Shown here in pieces: positions 53,509 to 63,160 of a DNA stretch of 64,000 bases; the stretch's first letter is position 1, and each line of letters begins with the position of its first letter. This DNA comes from Akkermansiaceae bacterium. Its GTDB lineage: Bacteria > Verrucomicrobiota > Verrucomicrobiia > Verrucomicrobiales > Akkermansiaceae. Below the pieces are notes generated by a model. The model was given only the letters and a program-made list of their open reading frames with translations. It ran no database searches and was not told the DNA's origin. The stretch spans positions 1 through 64,000 of the forward strand of contig JAPKCM010000023.1 in assembly GCA_028822935.1 (NCBI GenBank). Direction: 5' to 3'. The position numbers and the translations under genes are program-made.

Positions 53509-54384
53509 AATCTCTGCGAGAGCGTTGATGAGCTTTTCTCGGAGCTTAAGTCCTTTAAGATAGAGGGTGTGTTGCTCGCGTTCGTATTCACGGCGGCCAT
53601 CGCTTGTTTCGACTTTGATGGGCTGATAGCCCCATGCGGTGAGATCATAAGGCGCAGCGCGCATGTCAATCTCACGGGCTTCGATGGCGAAGAAGAGGGT
53701 TTCGCGGAGGAGGTCGGAGGAAATCCACGGGGAGCTTTTGTAAGCCCATTTGTAGAGGTCCATGTTGGCGTGGAGACAGCCGGGTTGCTCGTGTTTCTCG
53801 CGAGTTGGAAGAGTGGGGAAAAGTTTATTGAATGCTACGGTGTCGGGCGCAAAGAAGCGAAAGGCGTCGAAGTGCGAGCAAGCAATCGGCCGGGAGGCGA
53901 CTAGATCATCGATCTCTTTTTGCGGGAGCCGGAGGGGGGCAGATTCGCGGTGGCGGATATCGGCTCCGGAGTAAACCATGGCCCACTCGTGGAGTCCGTG
54001 GCAGGCGAAGTGGGGAGGGCGGGACTGAGTGAGGGAAAGGAGGTTGTGGACCCACTTGAGTCGGTCGTGGCCTTTCTCGGTGAGAAGGGAAGGATCAATG
54101 GAAGTTAACCTGTCTGAATGACGGTAATATTTCTCAGAGAACTGAGTGGGGTCGGCACCTTCGAGAATAACCCCAAGTCCTGGATGCCATCGTTCCAGTC
54201 TGCCGAATGAGTAAGAGTAATAGGTGTGAAGGAAGTCGTAGACCGGATGTTTTTCCTGGTGGGATTTACGAGCCCGCATCGGAACGGAGATGGTCTCGAT
54301 CATTTCCCGATGCTCAAGAGCCCGCGCTTGCCAAGCGGCAGCACTAAGAATATCAGGTTGATCGATGTGAAAGGGGATGTTCAT
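53497..54384 (-). CDS. uncharacterised protein of a family often annotated as 3-methyladenine DNA glycosylase
   Basis: 295 residues from the ATG at 54384, preceded on its strand by AGGAAGGA; a longer frame to 54444 exists. It contains EKHPVYDFLHTYYSYSFG, RLERWHPGLGVILEG, HEWAMVYSG, and C-terminal RAAPYDLTAWGYQPIKVET. This pattern is shared by actinobacterial and PVC proteins named 3-methyladenine DNA glycosylase without clear support; no helix-hairpin-helix is obvious. It overlaps the cytochrome lipoprotein stop by 12 bp in convergent orientation. Function is best left open. Confidence 0.8.
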   Translation of the reverse strand: MNIPFHIDQPDILSAAAWQARALEHREMIETISVPMRARKSHQEKHPVYDFLHTYYSYSFGRLERWHPGLGVILEGADPTQFSEKYYRHSDRLTSIDPSLLTEKGHDRLKWVHNLLSLTQSRPPHFACHGLHEWAMVYSGADIRHRESAPLRLPQKEIDDLVASRPIACSHFDAFRFFAPDTVAFNKLFPTLPTREKHEQPGCLHANMDLYKWAYKSSPWISSDLLRETLFFAIEAREIDMRAAPYDLTAWGYQPIKVETSDGRREYEREQHTLYLKGLKLREKLINALAEILAI

Positions 54385-54631
54385 TTCCTTCCTGACCCCG
54401 GCGAGCTTCGAAAGAACAAGAGATTTACTGACCAGCTGTTTCAAGCAAATAGAAGTTTTTTGAACTGTTCATTCTAAAGAAAGGAATCATTCGCGTCGGT
54501 TTAATCGCAAGGCGCTAATTATAAAAGAATTAACTAAAAAATAGCTCTTTTGTGACTGACGTGGCACGCGGGTTGGCAGACTTGGGATATCTAAAGATTT
54601 ACCCGCCAACTGCTCAAGACTTGTCCTGCCC

Positions 54632-54913
54632 GACCTCGATCTCACCGCCTCGCACCTTGAGCCCAAAACAGATGGATTCCGCAACTTCCTCGGAAGGAAA
54701 CTCGACCGCCCTGCGCTAAAGAAGCTCCTCAATCGTGCACAACTGCTGACGCTCACGGCTCCAGAAATGACCGTCTTTATCGGTGGCATGCGCGTCCTCA
54801 ATACCAATGTTGGGTTCCCTAACATGGGCGTATTCGCCAAGAATCCCGAGAGCCTAACGAATGACTTCTTCGTGAACCTGCTCGACATGAACACGGAATG
54901 GGTGGGGCCATGA
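54632..54913 (+). pseudogene. katG: internal fragment of a catalase-peroxidase gene
   Basis: About 93 codons with no start. The frame reads [12 protein letters not shown], then [40 protein letters not shown], and DMNTEWVGP stop. These match the C-terminal half of KatG ([16 protein letters not shown] and [11 protein letters not shown] motifs). The haem-binding N-terminal half and the last 90 or so residues are absent, so it cannot be functional. Confidence 0.7.
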
Positions 54914-55009
54914 AGCATGCCTGACTTTCATTGTGTAGGGCATTTCTGGAACGTCTTTTCAGACTAGCAATGGCCAAGATGAAAACGGCAAGCTTGAGAC
55001 GCGCGTCAT

Positions 55010-57031
55010 CTATTGCTGCGGAATCGCGTCAGGTTTGCCACCGTTGAAGAGCTTCAGTGCATCCGTAGTGGAGAGGACGGTCTGCCGGACCGCAACCTCA
55101 TCGATCAGGCCGTCGAAATTTCTCCCTGTGCCGGTGCGATGTCCTCCGATGATCAACCCTCCGAACTCGGCCGCCGGGCCGGGAGGGTCGAGTTTGTGGG
55201 AGCCTGCCAGTTTCCCGTTCAGAAAGATTTGCAACTGTGCAGAATCGAAAGTGACGATGAGGTGCGACCACTGGTTCTCGAGCTGTGCGCGTGGGTGGTT
55301 TGTCTGGAACGGGCCATGCACGGTCGGGGTTGGCGCGGCCTCAGGTTTGGAAGCTGGTTTGAGGGTCTGCGAGTGCAAGCGGATCGCGACTTTCTTTGGA
55401 TCATCGGATTGGCTGAGTTCGAGCGAGAGATGGTAAGCGGCCTTGGCGTCAGGTTTGCCTTCGGCAGTGGATTCGAGGATAAAATGGCGTGCCTTGCTGC
55501 CGTGGGCAGGCAGGGAACCCGGCTTGATCCAGCAGGAGATCGAATGGCCGGCTGAATTATCGTCGAGAAAACTACGCGAGATGTTGGCGAACTGTTGTTG
55601 GTCGCGAGCCAGCCGCAAGGCCCCACCGCGGATGCCGCAATCGCGGGCGATACTGGCACCATTATGGGCGACGGCATCAAGTCGCTCGCCGAGCGGAGAG
55701 GCGTTAGCAAGATCACTGTCGAATGACCAGTAAGCTCGCAGCGGATCTGGCTTCTCTGGAGAAACGAGCTGGGAGTGCCTGATGACAACTGTCTTGTTCA
55801 CCTTGCCGCCTGGTTGACTAAAACGGACGGTGAGCGTCGGATCCTCGAGAGTGGGGTCGGCCTCGAGAGTGAGAAACTGCTGACCCTCGACGAGCGACCA
55901 CTCGAGAGAAGGGTGGTAGACGTTCAGCGATGGGATGATGCGCTTGTGTCCGGGCGACATAATGAAGTCGTGCAGGTCATAGCCGACGCGTCCGGGGTGG
56001 AGCAGATAGCGGGAGACGTGGATATCGCCGCCGTGCAGGATGACGCCATCGATGCGCTCGCGCCGGATGAAATCGAGAAGTGCGTCGCGCTCATACCAGT
56101 AGGTAAACATGTCGTCTGTCTCCGAGTTCTTCTTGTCCTGCCAGATAGCGCCCATCGAAAGCACCTTAAACGGGGCCTTGGACTCCTTAAGCGACTTCAA
56201 GATCCATGCCCACTGGTCCTTGCCGAAACAGGAAGGCTGAGATGGATCGACGGGAGATGGCTCCGACTGTGAGAACCAGCGCGGATCGAGGTGAAAGATC
56301 TCGATCGCTCCGAGATCTGTCTTGTGGTAGACTCCCTCGCGATCGTTGCCGTAGTTCCGGTGGGCGCGGTATTCGACGAAGGCCTTGCGAGTCGCGGCCT
56401 TGCCATCCTTCAAGTTCCTGCCGTTGCCATTGTTGAGCCCGAAGTCGTGGTCGTCCCAGATTCCTACGATCGATGTCCGGCGGGCCAAGCTTGCCAGGGG
56501 TGCTTCGTTGAGAAGAGCGCGGTGTTTGCGACGCACGTCCCCGAGCTTGATCGTATCGATGTAGGGCGTGTCGCCGGAGAGGCAGAGCAGGTCGGGCGAG
56601 AGTCGGCCAATTTCTTCCCACACCGGTGCGGTATCATCCTTGTTCACGCAGGAGATCATTACCGCTGTCACCTTACTCTTTCGCGAGGCGTCGACTGTTC
56701 GGAATTTCAGATCATCTCCAGCGGCGATGAGCGCTGGCTCGTCGGACGAAGATAGCTCGGCGATCTGGTAGCGATAGCGTGTGCCGCTCTCGAGCTGAGT
56801 CACATGGAACTTGGCGACGAAGTCATCGATCGCGGCGCTCTCCGCGTCGGCGCTCGCTACGATCTCCCCGGATTCGGAGAGCACCGAGAGGCGCAAATTT
56901 AGTGTTGACTCCCCGGGCCGGAAGAGAAAATAGGCATCGTTCGGGCCGACGCTGCCGACGCAGGGGCCAACAGTCTCGACCTGTCCAAGTGAGGTGCACC
57001 AAAGAGTCAGGAATAGGAGTAAAATCTTCAT
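55010..57031 (-). CDS. PhoD-like metallophosphatase with C-terminal LamG domain
   Basis: 673 residues, signal peptide (ends CTSLGQ). An N-terminal Fn3-like lead (about 20-110) precedes a PhoD-type catalytic domain (about 115-430): MISCVNKDDTAPVWEEIG, LLCLSGDTPYIDT (metal-binding Asp), SIVGIWDDHDFGLNNGNG and GVILHGGDIHVSRYLL (metal His). From about 440 a LamG beta sandwich is attached (SISCWIKPGSLP, WSHLIVTFDSAQLQIFLNGK). PhoD enzymes hydrolyse phosphate mono- and diesters outside the membrane, and the LamG module may bind a glycan substrate. It is a single-gene unit. Confidence 0.9.
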   Translation of the reverse strand: MKILLLFLTLWCTSLGQVETVGPCVGSVGPNDAYFLFRPGESTLNLRLSVLSESGEIVASADAESAAIDDFVAKFHVTQLESGTRYRYQIAELSSSDEPALIAAGDDLKFRTVDASRKSKVTAVMISCVNKDDTAPVWEEIGRLSPDLLCLSGDTPYIDTIKLGDVRRKHRALLNEAPLASLARRTSIVGIWDDHDFGLNNGNGRNLKDGKAATRKAFVEYRAHRNYGNDREGVYHKTDLGAIEIFHLDPRWFSQSEPSPVDPSQPSCFGKDQWAWILKSLKESKAPFKVLSMGAIWQDKKNSETDDMFTYWYERDALLDFIRRERIDGVILHGGDIHVSRYLLHPGRVGYDLHDFIMSPGHKRIIPSLNVYHPSLEWSLVEGQQFLTLEADPTLEDPTLTVRFSQPGGKVNKTVVIRHSQLVSPEKPDPLRAYWSFDSDLANASPLGERLDAVAHNGASIARDCGIRGGALRLARDQQQFANISRSFLDDNSAGHSISCWIKPGSLPAHGSKARHFILESTAEGKPDAKAAYHLSLELSQSDDPKKVAIRLHSQTLKPASKPEAAPTPTVHGPFQTNHPRAQLENQWSHLIVTFDSAQLQIFLNGKLAGSHKLDPPGPAAEFGGLIIGGHRTGTGRNFDGLIDEVAVRQTVLSTTDALKLFNGGKPDAIPQQ

Positions 57032-57121
57032 GTGATTGTTCTGATAGGAGTGAGCGATCTGACTGCAGTGGCCCGAAACATCTCTTGAAATAAGTTCCGG
57101 CGGGTGCGGTCTCTGTCGATA

Positions 57122-58681
57122 TCACCCCATTCGCTTGATGCCGAGCGGATTGGATTCCTGAAGCTCGACTGGAAGGGCTGCATCAGGGAAGCTCTGCCAT
57201 GATACTGGGCGGCAGAAGCGGTAGATCGCCATCGTTCCTACCGAAGTACTACGTCCATCCGAGGTCGCTGGGAACGGGCCACCGTGCACCATGCTTGAGC
57301 AGACTTCGACACCGGTCGGGAAATTATTAAAAATGAGCCGTCCCGCGCGTTGCTGAAGTGCGGTGACGAGCTTCGCGTTAGTCGTGAGCTCTTCATCGGT
57401 TCCCTGGACGGTTGCGGTGAGCTGGCCTTCAAGTTTCGCGATGGCTGTCTCGATTTCCGCGACACTACCGCGAACGATCAACGAACCCGGACCGAACAAC
57501 TCAGCCTGCAAATCTTCGTTTTCGAGGAAATCCTTGATGGAAACAGTGAACACGACCGGTGCGCCCTGGCCGTATCCAGATTCGGTGGTGCATTTGGCGA
57601 GCGTTTCCACACCGGGCTTAGCTGCGAACGAACCGGTCGCTTCCTTGTAGGCCTCACAGATCGAAGCGTTCAGGAGAGTCGCGGGCTGACCACCCTCGAC
57701 GAGGGTTTTCAAGTGCGCGATAAATTCGTCACCCTGAGCCTCGGGTAGGAAAACCAATCCGGGATTGGTGCAGAATTGGCCGCCGCCGAGTGTTAGCGAT
57801 CCGTAGTAACCTTCAGCAAGAGCGGTTTCCCCACGGGCGAGGGCTCCGGGAAGAATGACCAGCGGATTAACCGAGCTCATTTCCGCATAAACCGGGATCG
57901 GCTGGGGGCGGGCTGCCGCACTGGCCATCAGCGCGGTTCCTGCGCCACGAGATCCGGTGAATCCGACCGCTTGGATCACAGGATGTTTCACGATAGCTTG
58001 ACCGACCGTCCGGCCACCACCGTAGAGCAGAGAGAAAACACCTTCGGGCATACCCTTCTCCTTGGCGGCCGCGATAACCGCGTTGCCGACGATTTCAGCG
58101 ATGCCGGGATGCGAGGAGTGCGCAATGACCACTACCGGACATCCAGATGCCAAAGCGGAGGCAGTATCGCCACCTGCCACGGAGAACGCGAGTGGGAAGT
58201 TACTAGCGCAGAAAACGGCGACCGGGCCGAGCGGACGCAGCATCGAGCGTAGATCCGGCTTGGGAACTGGCTGGCGATCCGGTTGAGCACGTTCGATCCG
58301 CGCATCGACCCAAGAGCCTTCTTCCAGCAGAGTTGCAAATAAGCGGAGTTGGCCGGTAGTGCGGCCAGTTTCACCGCGCATGCGACCTTCGGGGAGACCG
58401 GTTTCCTGTGGACCGCGTGCGGCGATATCTTCCACAGAAGCTTCGATCTTGTCAGCGATAGCACGGAGGAATCCTGCACGGGCGCTGCCGGGCAGATTCG
58501 AGTATGCGGGAAACGCTCCAGCAGCAAGGGACATTGCCTTCTCCACTTCCTCGGAGGTGGCAGTCATGTATTGCGGAGAAAGTTTCTCGCCGGAGGCTGG
58601 ATTTACCGCTTGCCCGCATGGCGCGGTGCCAGCGGAGCGTGAGAAACCGATGAATGATGTTCCGGTGAGTTCAGTAGGCAT
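57122..58681 (-). CDS. aldehyde dehydrogenase, 2,5-dioxovalerate (alpha-ketoglutaric semialdehyde) type
   Basis: 519 residues. Features are GPVAVFCASNFPLAFSVAGG, AVGFTGSRGAGTALM (NAD(P)-binding), PVYAEMSSVNPLVILPGAL (general-base Glu) and GGGQFCTNPGLVFLP (catalytic Cys). The IFNNFPTGVEVCSSMVHGGP segment and the overall length match the KGSADH subgroup, which completes oxidative pentose and hexuronate routes. This fits an organism that degrades polysaccharides. It is transcribed divergently from the redoxin-cytochrome gene. Confidence 0.9.
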   Translation of the reverse strand: MPTELTGTSFIGFSRSAGTAPCGQAVNPASGEKLSPQYMTATSEEVEKAMSLAAGAFPAYSNLPGSARAGFLRAIADKIEASVEDIAARGPQETGLPEGRMRGETGRTTGQLRLFATLLEEGSWVDARIERAQPDRQPVPKPDLRSMLRPLGPVAVFCASNFPLAFSVAGGDTASALASGCPVVVIAHSSHPGIAEIVGNAVIAAAKEKGMPEGVFSLLYGGGRTVGQAIVKHPVIQAVGFTGSRGAGTALMASAAARPQPIPVYAEMSSVNPLVILPGALARGETALAEGYYGSLTLGGGQFCTNPGLVFLPEAQGDEFIAHLKTLVEGGQPATLLNASICEAYKEATGSFAAKPGVETLAKCTTESGYGQGAPVVFTVSIKDFLENEDLQAELFGPGSLIVRGSVAEIETAIAKLEGQLTATVQGTDEELTTNAKLVTALQQRAGRLIFNNFPTGVEVCSSMVHGGPFPATSDGRSTSVGTMAIYRFCRPVSWQSFPDAALPVELQESNPLGIKRMG

Positions 58682-58923
58682 GAAATATTTGGATTAGTGT
58701 TTTTTGCCCGAGGGCATTGGTTGAAGTGACTTCATCGCCCACCTTCGCGCTATGGTCAATGGCAGGCTTGAATTGCTTCGTGCTGGCCGTGCTTCAGGTG
58801 ATCATTACCGCTGTTCTTCGATGCGAAGCTAGAACGGCGAATTGCTCGTCTAACGCTCTGCCCAAATCCACTATTCTTCCTTGTCCTGGTATCAGAAAAA
58901 TTCCTACTCTACGTCCCAAACCC

Positions 58924-60651
58924 ATGTGTTCATTTCTTTCTCTTCTCACACTCCTTTCGACCGTTCTCTTACTAGCCGGTCATGTGGTTCAAGCCGCTGA
59001 ACTTAAGGTGGAGAATTTCGCTCTGATCGATCACGAAGGACGATTTCACGAATTCGACTACTACCGCCGTAACCCCAAGGTCAAAGGGATTGTCTTGTTT
59101 GTCCAAGGAAATGGTTGCCCCCTCGTCCGTAAACGAATTCCTGAACTGAAGAGATTGAGAAATTCATTCCAATCTAAAGGCATCCTTTTTGGAATGCTCA
59201 ATGCCAGTATTCAAGATGAACGAGAGGATATCCTCGAAGAAGCCAAAGAATTTAAAATCGACATCCCCATTCTCAAGGACACGAGTCAGCTAGTCGCCGG
59301 AATGCTCCAAGTAACCCGAACTGCCGAAGCTATCCTCATCGACACTAAGAAAAGGGGCATTATCTTTCGGGGACCCATCGACGACGGTCTTTCCTACCAG
59401 TCTGAAAAGTCTACGGTCACCAAACGCTACCTCAGCGAGGCCATCGATGCCTTCTTGAATGGTAAGGAAATCAACGAGCCGAAAGTTGAGTCCCCGGGCT
59501 GCCTCATCACCCTCGACGATGTAAAAAAGGAAGAGGTCGGCTACGCCGAACATGTTGCTCCCATCCTGAAGCAACGATGTGTCGAATGTCACACTAAGGG
59601 CGGGGTAGGCCCCTTCTCGATGTCCAGCCACAAGAAAGTAAAGGGCTGGTCCGATATGATGGCTGAGATGATTCTCACTAAACAGATGCCTCCTTGGCAT
59701 GCCGATCCTCACTTCGGGAAATTTTCAAACTCCGGAGCTCTCACTGATAAAGAGAGCAAAACCATCATTCAATGGATCCGTGCCGGAAGCCCTCGTGGTG
59801 AAGGCCCCGATCCCCTTGCTGAATACCAACCCGAGTTCCCCGAATGGTCGCTAGGTAAGCCCGATAAAGTCATCTCTCTCCCACTCCAAAAAGTCCCGGC
59901 GGAAGGAATTCTCGAATACCGATACGCCTACATCGATTCCCCTTTCGATCGCGACGTTTGGATTCGGGCCGCCGAAATCAACCCGGGAAACCTAAAGGTT
60001 CTTCATCACGCTATCGCTACCATTGAGAACCAACATGCGCCAAAGAAGCGTAACATCAGCGGGCACTGGATCACGGGATACGCCCCAGGCACCGATCCCA
60101 AAGCATATCCGATAGGAACGGGAGTTCTTCTCAAAAAAGATCAACGTATCAAAGTCGAGATACACTACACCGTATCCGGACGTGCCACCGAAGACACCAC
60201 TCGTATTGGCCTCCACCTCCTAGATACACCTCCAGCGAAAGTCTTCCAAACCGGTGTCGTGGCCCACCACAAGTTTTCTATCCCTTCTTTCACCTCGGAT
60301 CACCCCGAGACCTACACCCTACCGATCGACCGCGACATTATCCTCTATAGCATTAACCCCCACATGCATTTCCGTGGAAAGCGAATGAGCTTTACCATCA
60401 AAAAGCCAGGGGTAGACGGAAGCGAACAAGTCATCCTCTCTGTCCCAAACTACAACTTCAACTGGCAACGGACTTACCAATTTGAAAAACCACTGCGTAT
60501 CACTGCAGGATCAAAGCTCATCGTCGACAACGCCTGGGACAACTCGTCCTTGAATCTTGCAAATCCCGATCCCTCAGAAACTGTTAGCTGGGGTGATCAG
60601 ACCTTCGATGAAATGTTCTTTGCAACCTTCACCTACGTGAGAGTCAACTAG
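58924..60651 (+). CDS. redoxin-cytochrome c-copper monooxygenase-like fusion protein
   Basis: 575 residues from the ATG at 58924, which gives a signal peptide (ends VVQAAE); the longer frame has no family support before it. Residues about 30-190 are a thioredoxin-fold redoxin domain with GNGCPLVRKRIPELK (Cys about 65). A cytochrome-like region carries CVECH (about 219-223) and GGVGPFSM. The C-terminal part has VLHHAIATIE (His-His) and SINPHMHFRGKRM (His-Met-His), which correspond to the copper sites of peptidylglycine/dopamine-type monooxygenases. It is probably a periplasmic redox enzyme of unknown substrate; such fusions are frequent in Planctomycetes and Verrucomicrobia. Confidence 0.87.
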   Translation: MCSFLSLLTLLSTVLLLAGHVVQAAELKVENFALIDHEGRFHEFDYYRRNPKVKGIVLFVQGNGCPLVRKRIPELKRLRNSFQSKGILFGMLNASIQDEREDILEEAKEFKIDIPILKDTSQLVAGMLQVTRTAEAILIDTKKRGIIFRGPIDDGLSYQSEKSTVTKRYLSEAIDAFLNGKEINEPKVESPGCLITLDDVKKEEVGYAEHVAPILKQRCVECHTKGGVGPFSMSSHKKVKGWSDMMAEMILTKQMPPWHADPHFGKFSNSGALTDKESKTIIQWIRAGSPRGEGPDPLAEYQPEFPEWSLGKPDKVISLPLQKVPAEGILEYRYAYIDSPFDRDVWIRAAEINPGNLKVLHHAIATIENQHAPKKRNISGHWITGYAPGTDPKAYPIGTGVLLKKDQRIKVEIHYTVSGRATEDTTRIGLHLLDTPPAKVFQTGVVAHHKFSIPSFTSDHPETYTLPIDRDIILYSINPHMHFRGKRMSFTIKKPGVDGSEQVILSVPNYNFNWQRTYQFEKPLRITAGSKLIVDNAWDNSSLNLANPDPSETVSWGDQTFDEMFFATFTYVRVN

Positions 60652-60653
60652 GA

Positions 60654-60900
60654 TTACTCGAAGGTCAGGTTGAGACCGATGCTCGTTCCGGGGGATCCGA
60701 CGTATCCGAAAGTCCGGGAGACTCGCTTCGCGAGGGTCGGCGGCGTGATCCCGAGTTTGAAGGTGGGGGTGGTTGGATGCCGGAGGGGCGAGACGAACTG
60801 GCTTTCGGTTTCCACTCCAGACGAGGGAACTATTTTGGGCAGGTCTCGATTGGGCGGGGAACTCTGGGGAGTTGCTGGTGGAAAAAGAGAGCGACCGCGT
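60654..60900 (-). pseudogene. possible C-terminal fragment of an exported or outer-membrane protein
   Basis: The minus-strand frame ending at the stop at 60654-60656 reads TFGYVGSPGTSIGLNLTFE, with a final pattern like the last strand of a beta-barrel protein. A second frame nearby contains SSLVWSGNRKPVRLAP. There is no start codon or complete domain. The assignment is tentative. Confidence 0.28.
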
Positions 60901-60903
60901 GCC

Positions 60904-63048
60904 TCACGGCACGAAGATTCGGAAGAAATTCAGTGGCCCGCTGACCCCAGTGTAGGTGTAAGTAGTGGAGGCGCCCTGGCTCTCGATCGAGTCTTCTAGC
61001 TCCTGCCAAGTTGGCTCGCCGAGACCGGGTTGCAGCGTGGTGCTTCCTTCCAGATAGTAGGTCTGTCCGGGGATCGAGTCCCAAGTCAAGGTGAAGCTGC
61101 CGGCGTCCATGTCATAACTGACGTCGGTGATGCGCAGTTCGGGCGCTTCCATGGAAGCGGTGAGGCCGGGCGCGTTGAACATGGTGTTGACCTGCTCGGG
61201 GGTGATCTCGATCGAGTAGATCTGAAGGTCATCGAGCAACCCGTCCAAACCTGAGCCGGCGGCGGTGCGACTCGCAATGAAAAGGCTGCGCGTTGAAGCG
61301 CTGCTGGGGTAGACATCGAACCCGGTCGGCTCGGTGTTCTCATCGACCATCACGCCGTCGATATACATCCGCGCGCGGGTGGCGGTATCGTTGCCGAAGC
61401 CGTCCTCATCGAGGTGGGTGATGACCACATGGTGCTTGCTACCCGTGGGGACAGCGCCTTCGGCGGACTGCAGCACCACCTCGCCGCCTGCACGGTAGGT
61501 CACTATGCCGAAATCGTCGACCATGCAGCCGTAGATGGCATCCGCGCCGGTGAAGCCGGGGTCGCGGTTGAAAAGGACGTCTTCGCCCACCGAATCAGCG
61601 TCGCGCTGCACCCAGAGCGAGATGCTGGTGGTTGGCACGTGTAAGGGCGCGGCCAGCGCAAGGTTTCCGGAATCGCCGGAATCCGCGGCGCTGAAGCCGA
61701 TGGCGGTCCCGGTGGCGAGTGCGGCCTTGGCATAGTCGAGCGGGTCTCGGATGATAAACGCCCCGTTGGGACCGTTTCCGGTGGCTTCGACCATGATTAC
61801 GCCTTCGGTTTCGTCGAGCTTGTAGTGGGCGAGCAGTGTCTCCGCGTAGGTCGCAGAAAGCGCAAGTATCACGGAAGGTTCTAACCCGTCGGTGGAAACA
61901 AATTCCAGTTGCGCGGTTTTGCCGCCCGTATCGCCAGAAGCGGTATAGATGATGTCCACCCCCTCGATCTCGAACGGGTCGATCACCAGTGGCAGGTCGG
62001 TGTCCAGCGAGAAGCTCGCGGCGTCCTCGCCAGTGAAGTTCAGCTCGTTCAGGGTGATCGGGGTGAGTCCGCGGTTCTCGATCGAGAACAGGGAATGGCT
62101 GGTCGCGTTCTCTTGGTTTAGGGTGGCGAAGTTCTGCAACTGTGTGATGCGAATTGTCGAGGCCTGGGCGACCTCGACCACGAGATTATCGATGAGGCAG
62201 AAGCTGAGCTGGGCGTTGTCGGAGACTGAGCTGAAAATGTCCATCATGCCGACCGTGGCACTGCCATCGGTGGCGAAACTGTCGCCGATGCCTGCGTCGA
62301 GCGTGGCAATTCGCAACCCATCGATGGTCCACGTCACCGCCGCCGCTCCGCCTGTGCCGCCGGTGGAGTCGACCGCTAAGGTCACGCGGTGCCAGGCGAA
62401 GCCGAAGCTACCCGTAGCGCTGGTGCCGTTCTGTTGGGCGATGTTCCCTTGCACGGGGAAAGTGCCGACATCGATACCGCCGAAGCTGGAGTAGTAGAGG
62501 TCGTTATTATTCTGACTCGCGGCATACTGGCCGCTCTCCGTAAACTGCTCGGCGTCGTTTTTGTAGGCGCGGTAGTCGCGGCTCGAGCCACCCTCACCAC
62601 TGGCCACCGCCCAGGAACCGCTACCAGTAGCGCCCCCTTGATTGACGGTCGAGCCGTCGCTACCGAGGCCGATCGTGATGAATTCCGTTGAGCCGCCGCC
62701 ACCGCCAGGAAAAGGCCCATTGGCGTTAATCCAGCCGTCGAAGCTGACTGAGAAATTGCCCGTGAACTGCATGATCGTCGCCAGCGTCACCGCCTCTGCC
62801 CCTCCTGGGTCGACGAGGTTCCCCGCCAATCTTAAACCAAGTGTGCTGGCATCGGTCGTATTCGGCGCGACCGGAATGCCGAGCGTGGAGTAATCGAACC
62901 CAAACTCGACCTCCGTGTCATCGGACGAAGTATTGAGGGTGTAGTCCGCCGAGCTGTCGGAGTTGAAATCGTCGGAGAAGAGTTCTTGAGCCGGTGTGAT
63001 GCTCGCCAAGGCAAGTGAGATCAGGGCGATTGAGGCGTAAACTTTCAT
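60904..63048 (-). CDS. secreted LamG-domain protein with C-terminal verrucomicrobial module
   Basis: 714 residues, signal peptide (ends ASITPAQ). An N-terminal beta domain (about 20-290) is Gly/Ser rich; an ASPM/HYDIN-type Ig-like segment follows (LFSIENRGLTPITLNELNF, about 295-410). A LamG sandwich spans about 410-620 (LLAHYKLDETEGVIMVEATG, SISLWVQRDADSVGEDVLFN, YIDGVMVDENTEPTG, GLLDDLQIYSIEITPEQVN). The C-terminal module (SFTLTWDSIPGQTYYLEGST) resembles the ends of other exoproteins in this window. No catalytic motif is visible; likely a surface protein. Confidence 0.85.
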   Translation of the reverse strand: MKVYASIALISLALASITPAQELFSDDFNSDSSADYTLNTSSDDTEVEFGFDYSTLGIPVAPNTTDASTLGLRLAGNLVDPGGAEAVTLATIMQFTGNFSVSFDGWINANGPFPGGGGGSTEFITIGLGSDGSTVNQGGATGSGSWAVASGEGGSSRDYRAYKNDAEQFTESGQYAASQNNNDLYYSSFGGIDVGTFPVQGNIAQQNGTSATGSFGFAWHRVTLAVDSTGGTGGAAAVTWTIDGLRIATLDAGIGDSFATDGSATVGMMDIFSSVSDNAQLSFCLIDNLVVEVAQASTIRITQLQNFATLNQENATSHSLFSIENRGLTPITLNELNFTGEDAASFSLDTDLPLVIDPFEIEGVDIIYTASGDTGGKTAQLEFVSTDGLEPSVILALSATYAETLLAHYKLDETEGVIMVEATGNGPNGAFIIRDPLDYAKAALATGTAIGFSAADSGDSGNLALAAPLHVPTTSISLWVQRDADSVGEDVLFNRDPGFTGADAIYGCMVDDFGIVTYRAGGEVVLQSAEGAVPTGSKHHVVITHLDEDGFGNDTATRARMYIDGVMVDENTEPTGFDVYPSSASTRSLFIASRTAAGSGLDGLLDDLQIYSIEITPEQVNTMFNAPGLTASMEAPELRITDVSYDMDAGSFTLTWDSIPGQTYYLEGSTTLQPGLGEPTWQELEDSIESQGASTTYTYTGVSGPLNFFRIFVP

Positions 63049-63160
63049 AGCAATGGTCGGACCTTAACTAGGTCGACGGGAGGGTGTTAAGCAAAATGGG
63101 TGCCGAGAGATACTGTTTTTTAATCTTTGGTCTTAATACACGCTGAGTGAAGCGGTGCCA

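Noticed and set aside
54487-54918. 143-codon minus-strand frame
   Set aside because: It is the antisense of the katG fragment and has no family features.
60830-61084. 84-codon minus-strand frame over the LamG exoprotein
   Set aside because: Shadow frame rich in Arg, without a family.
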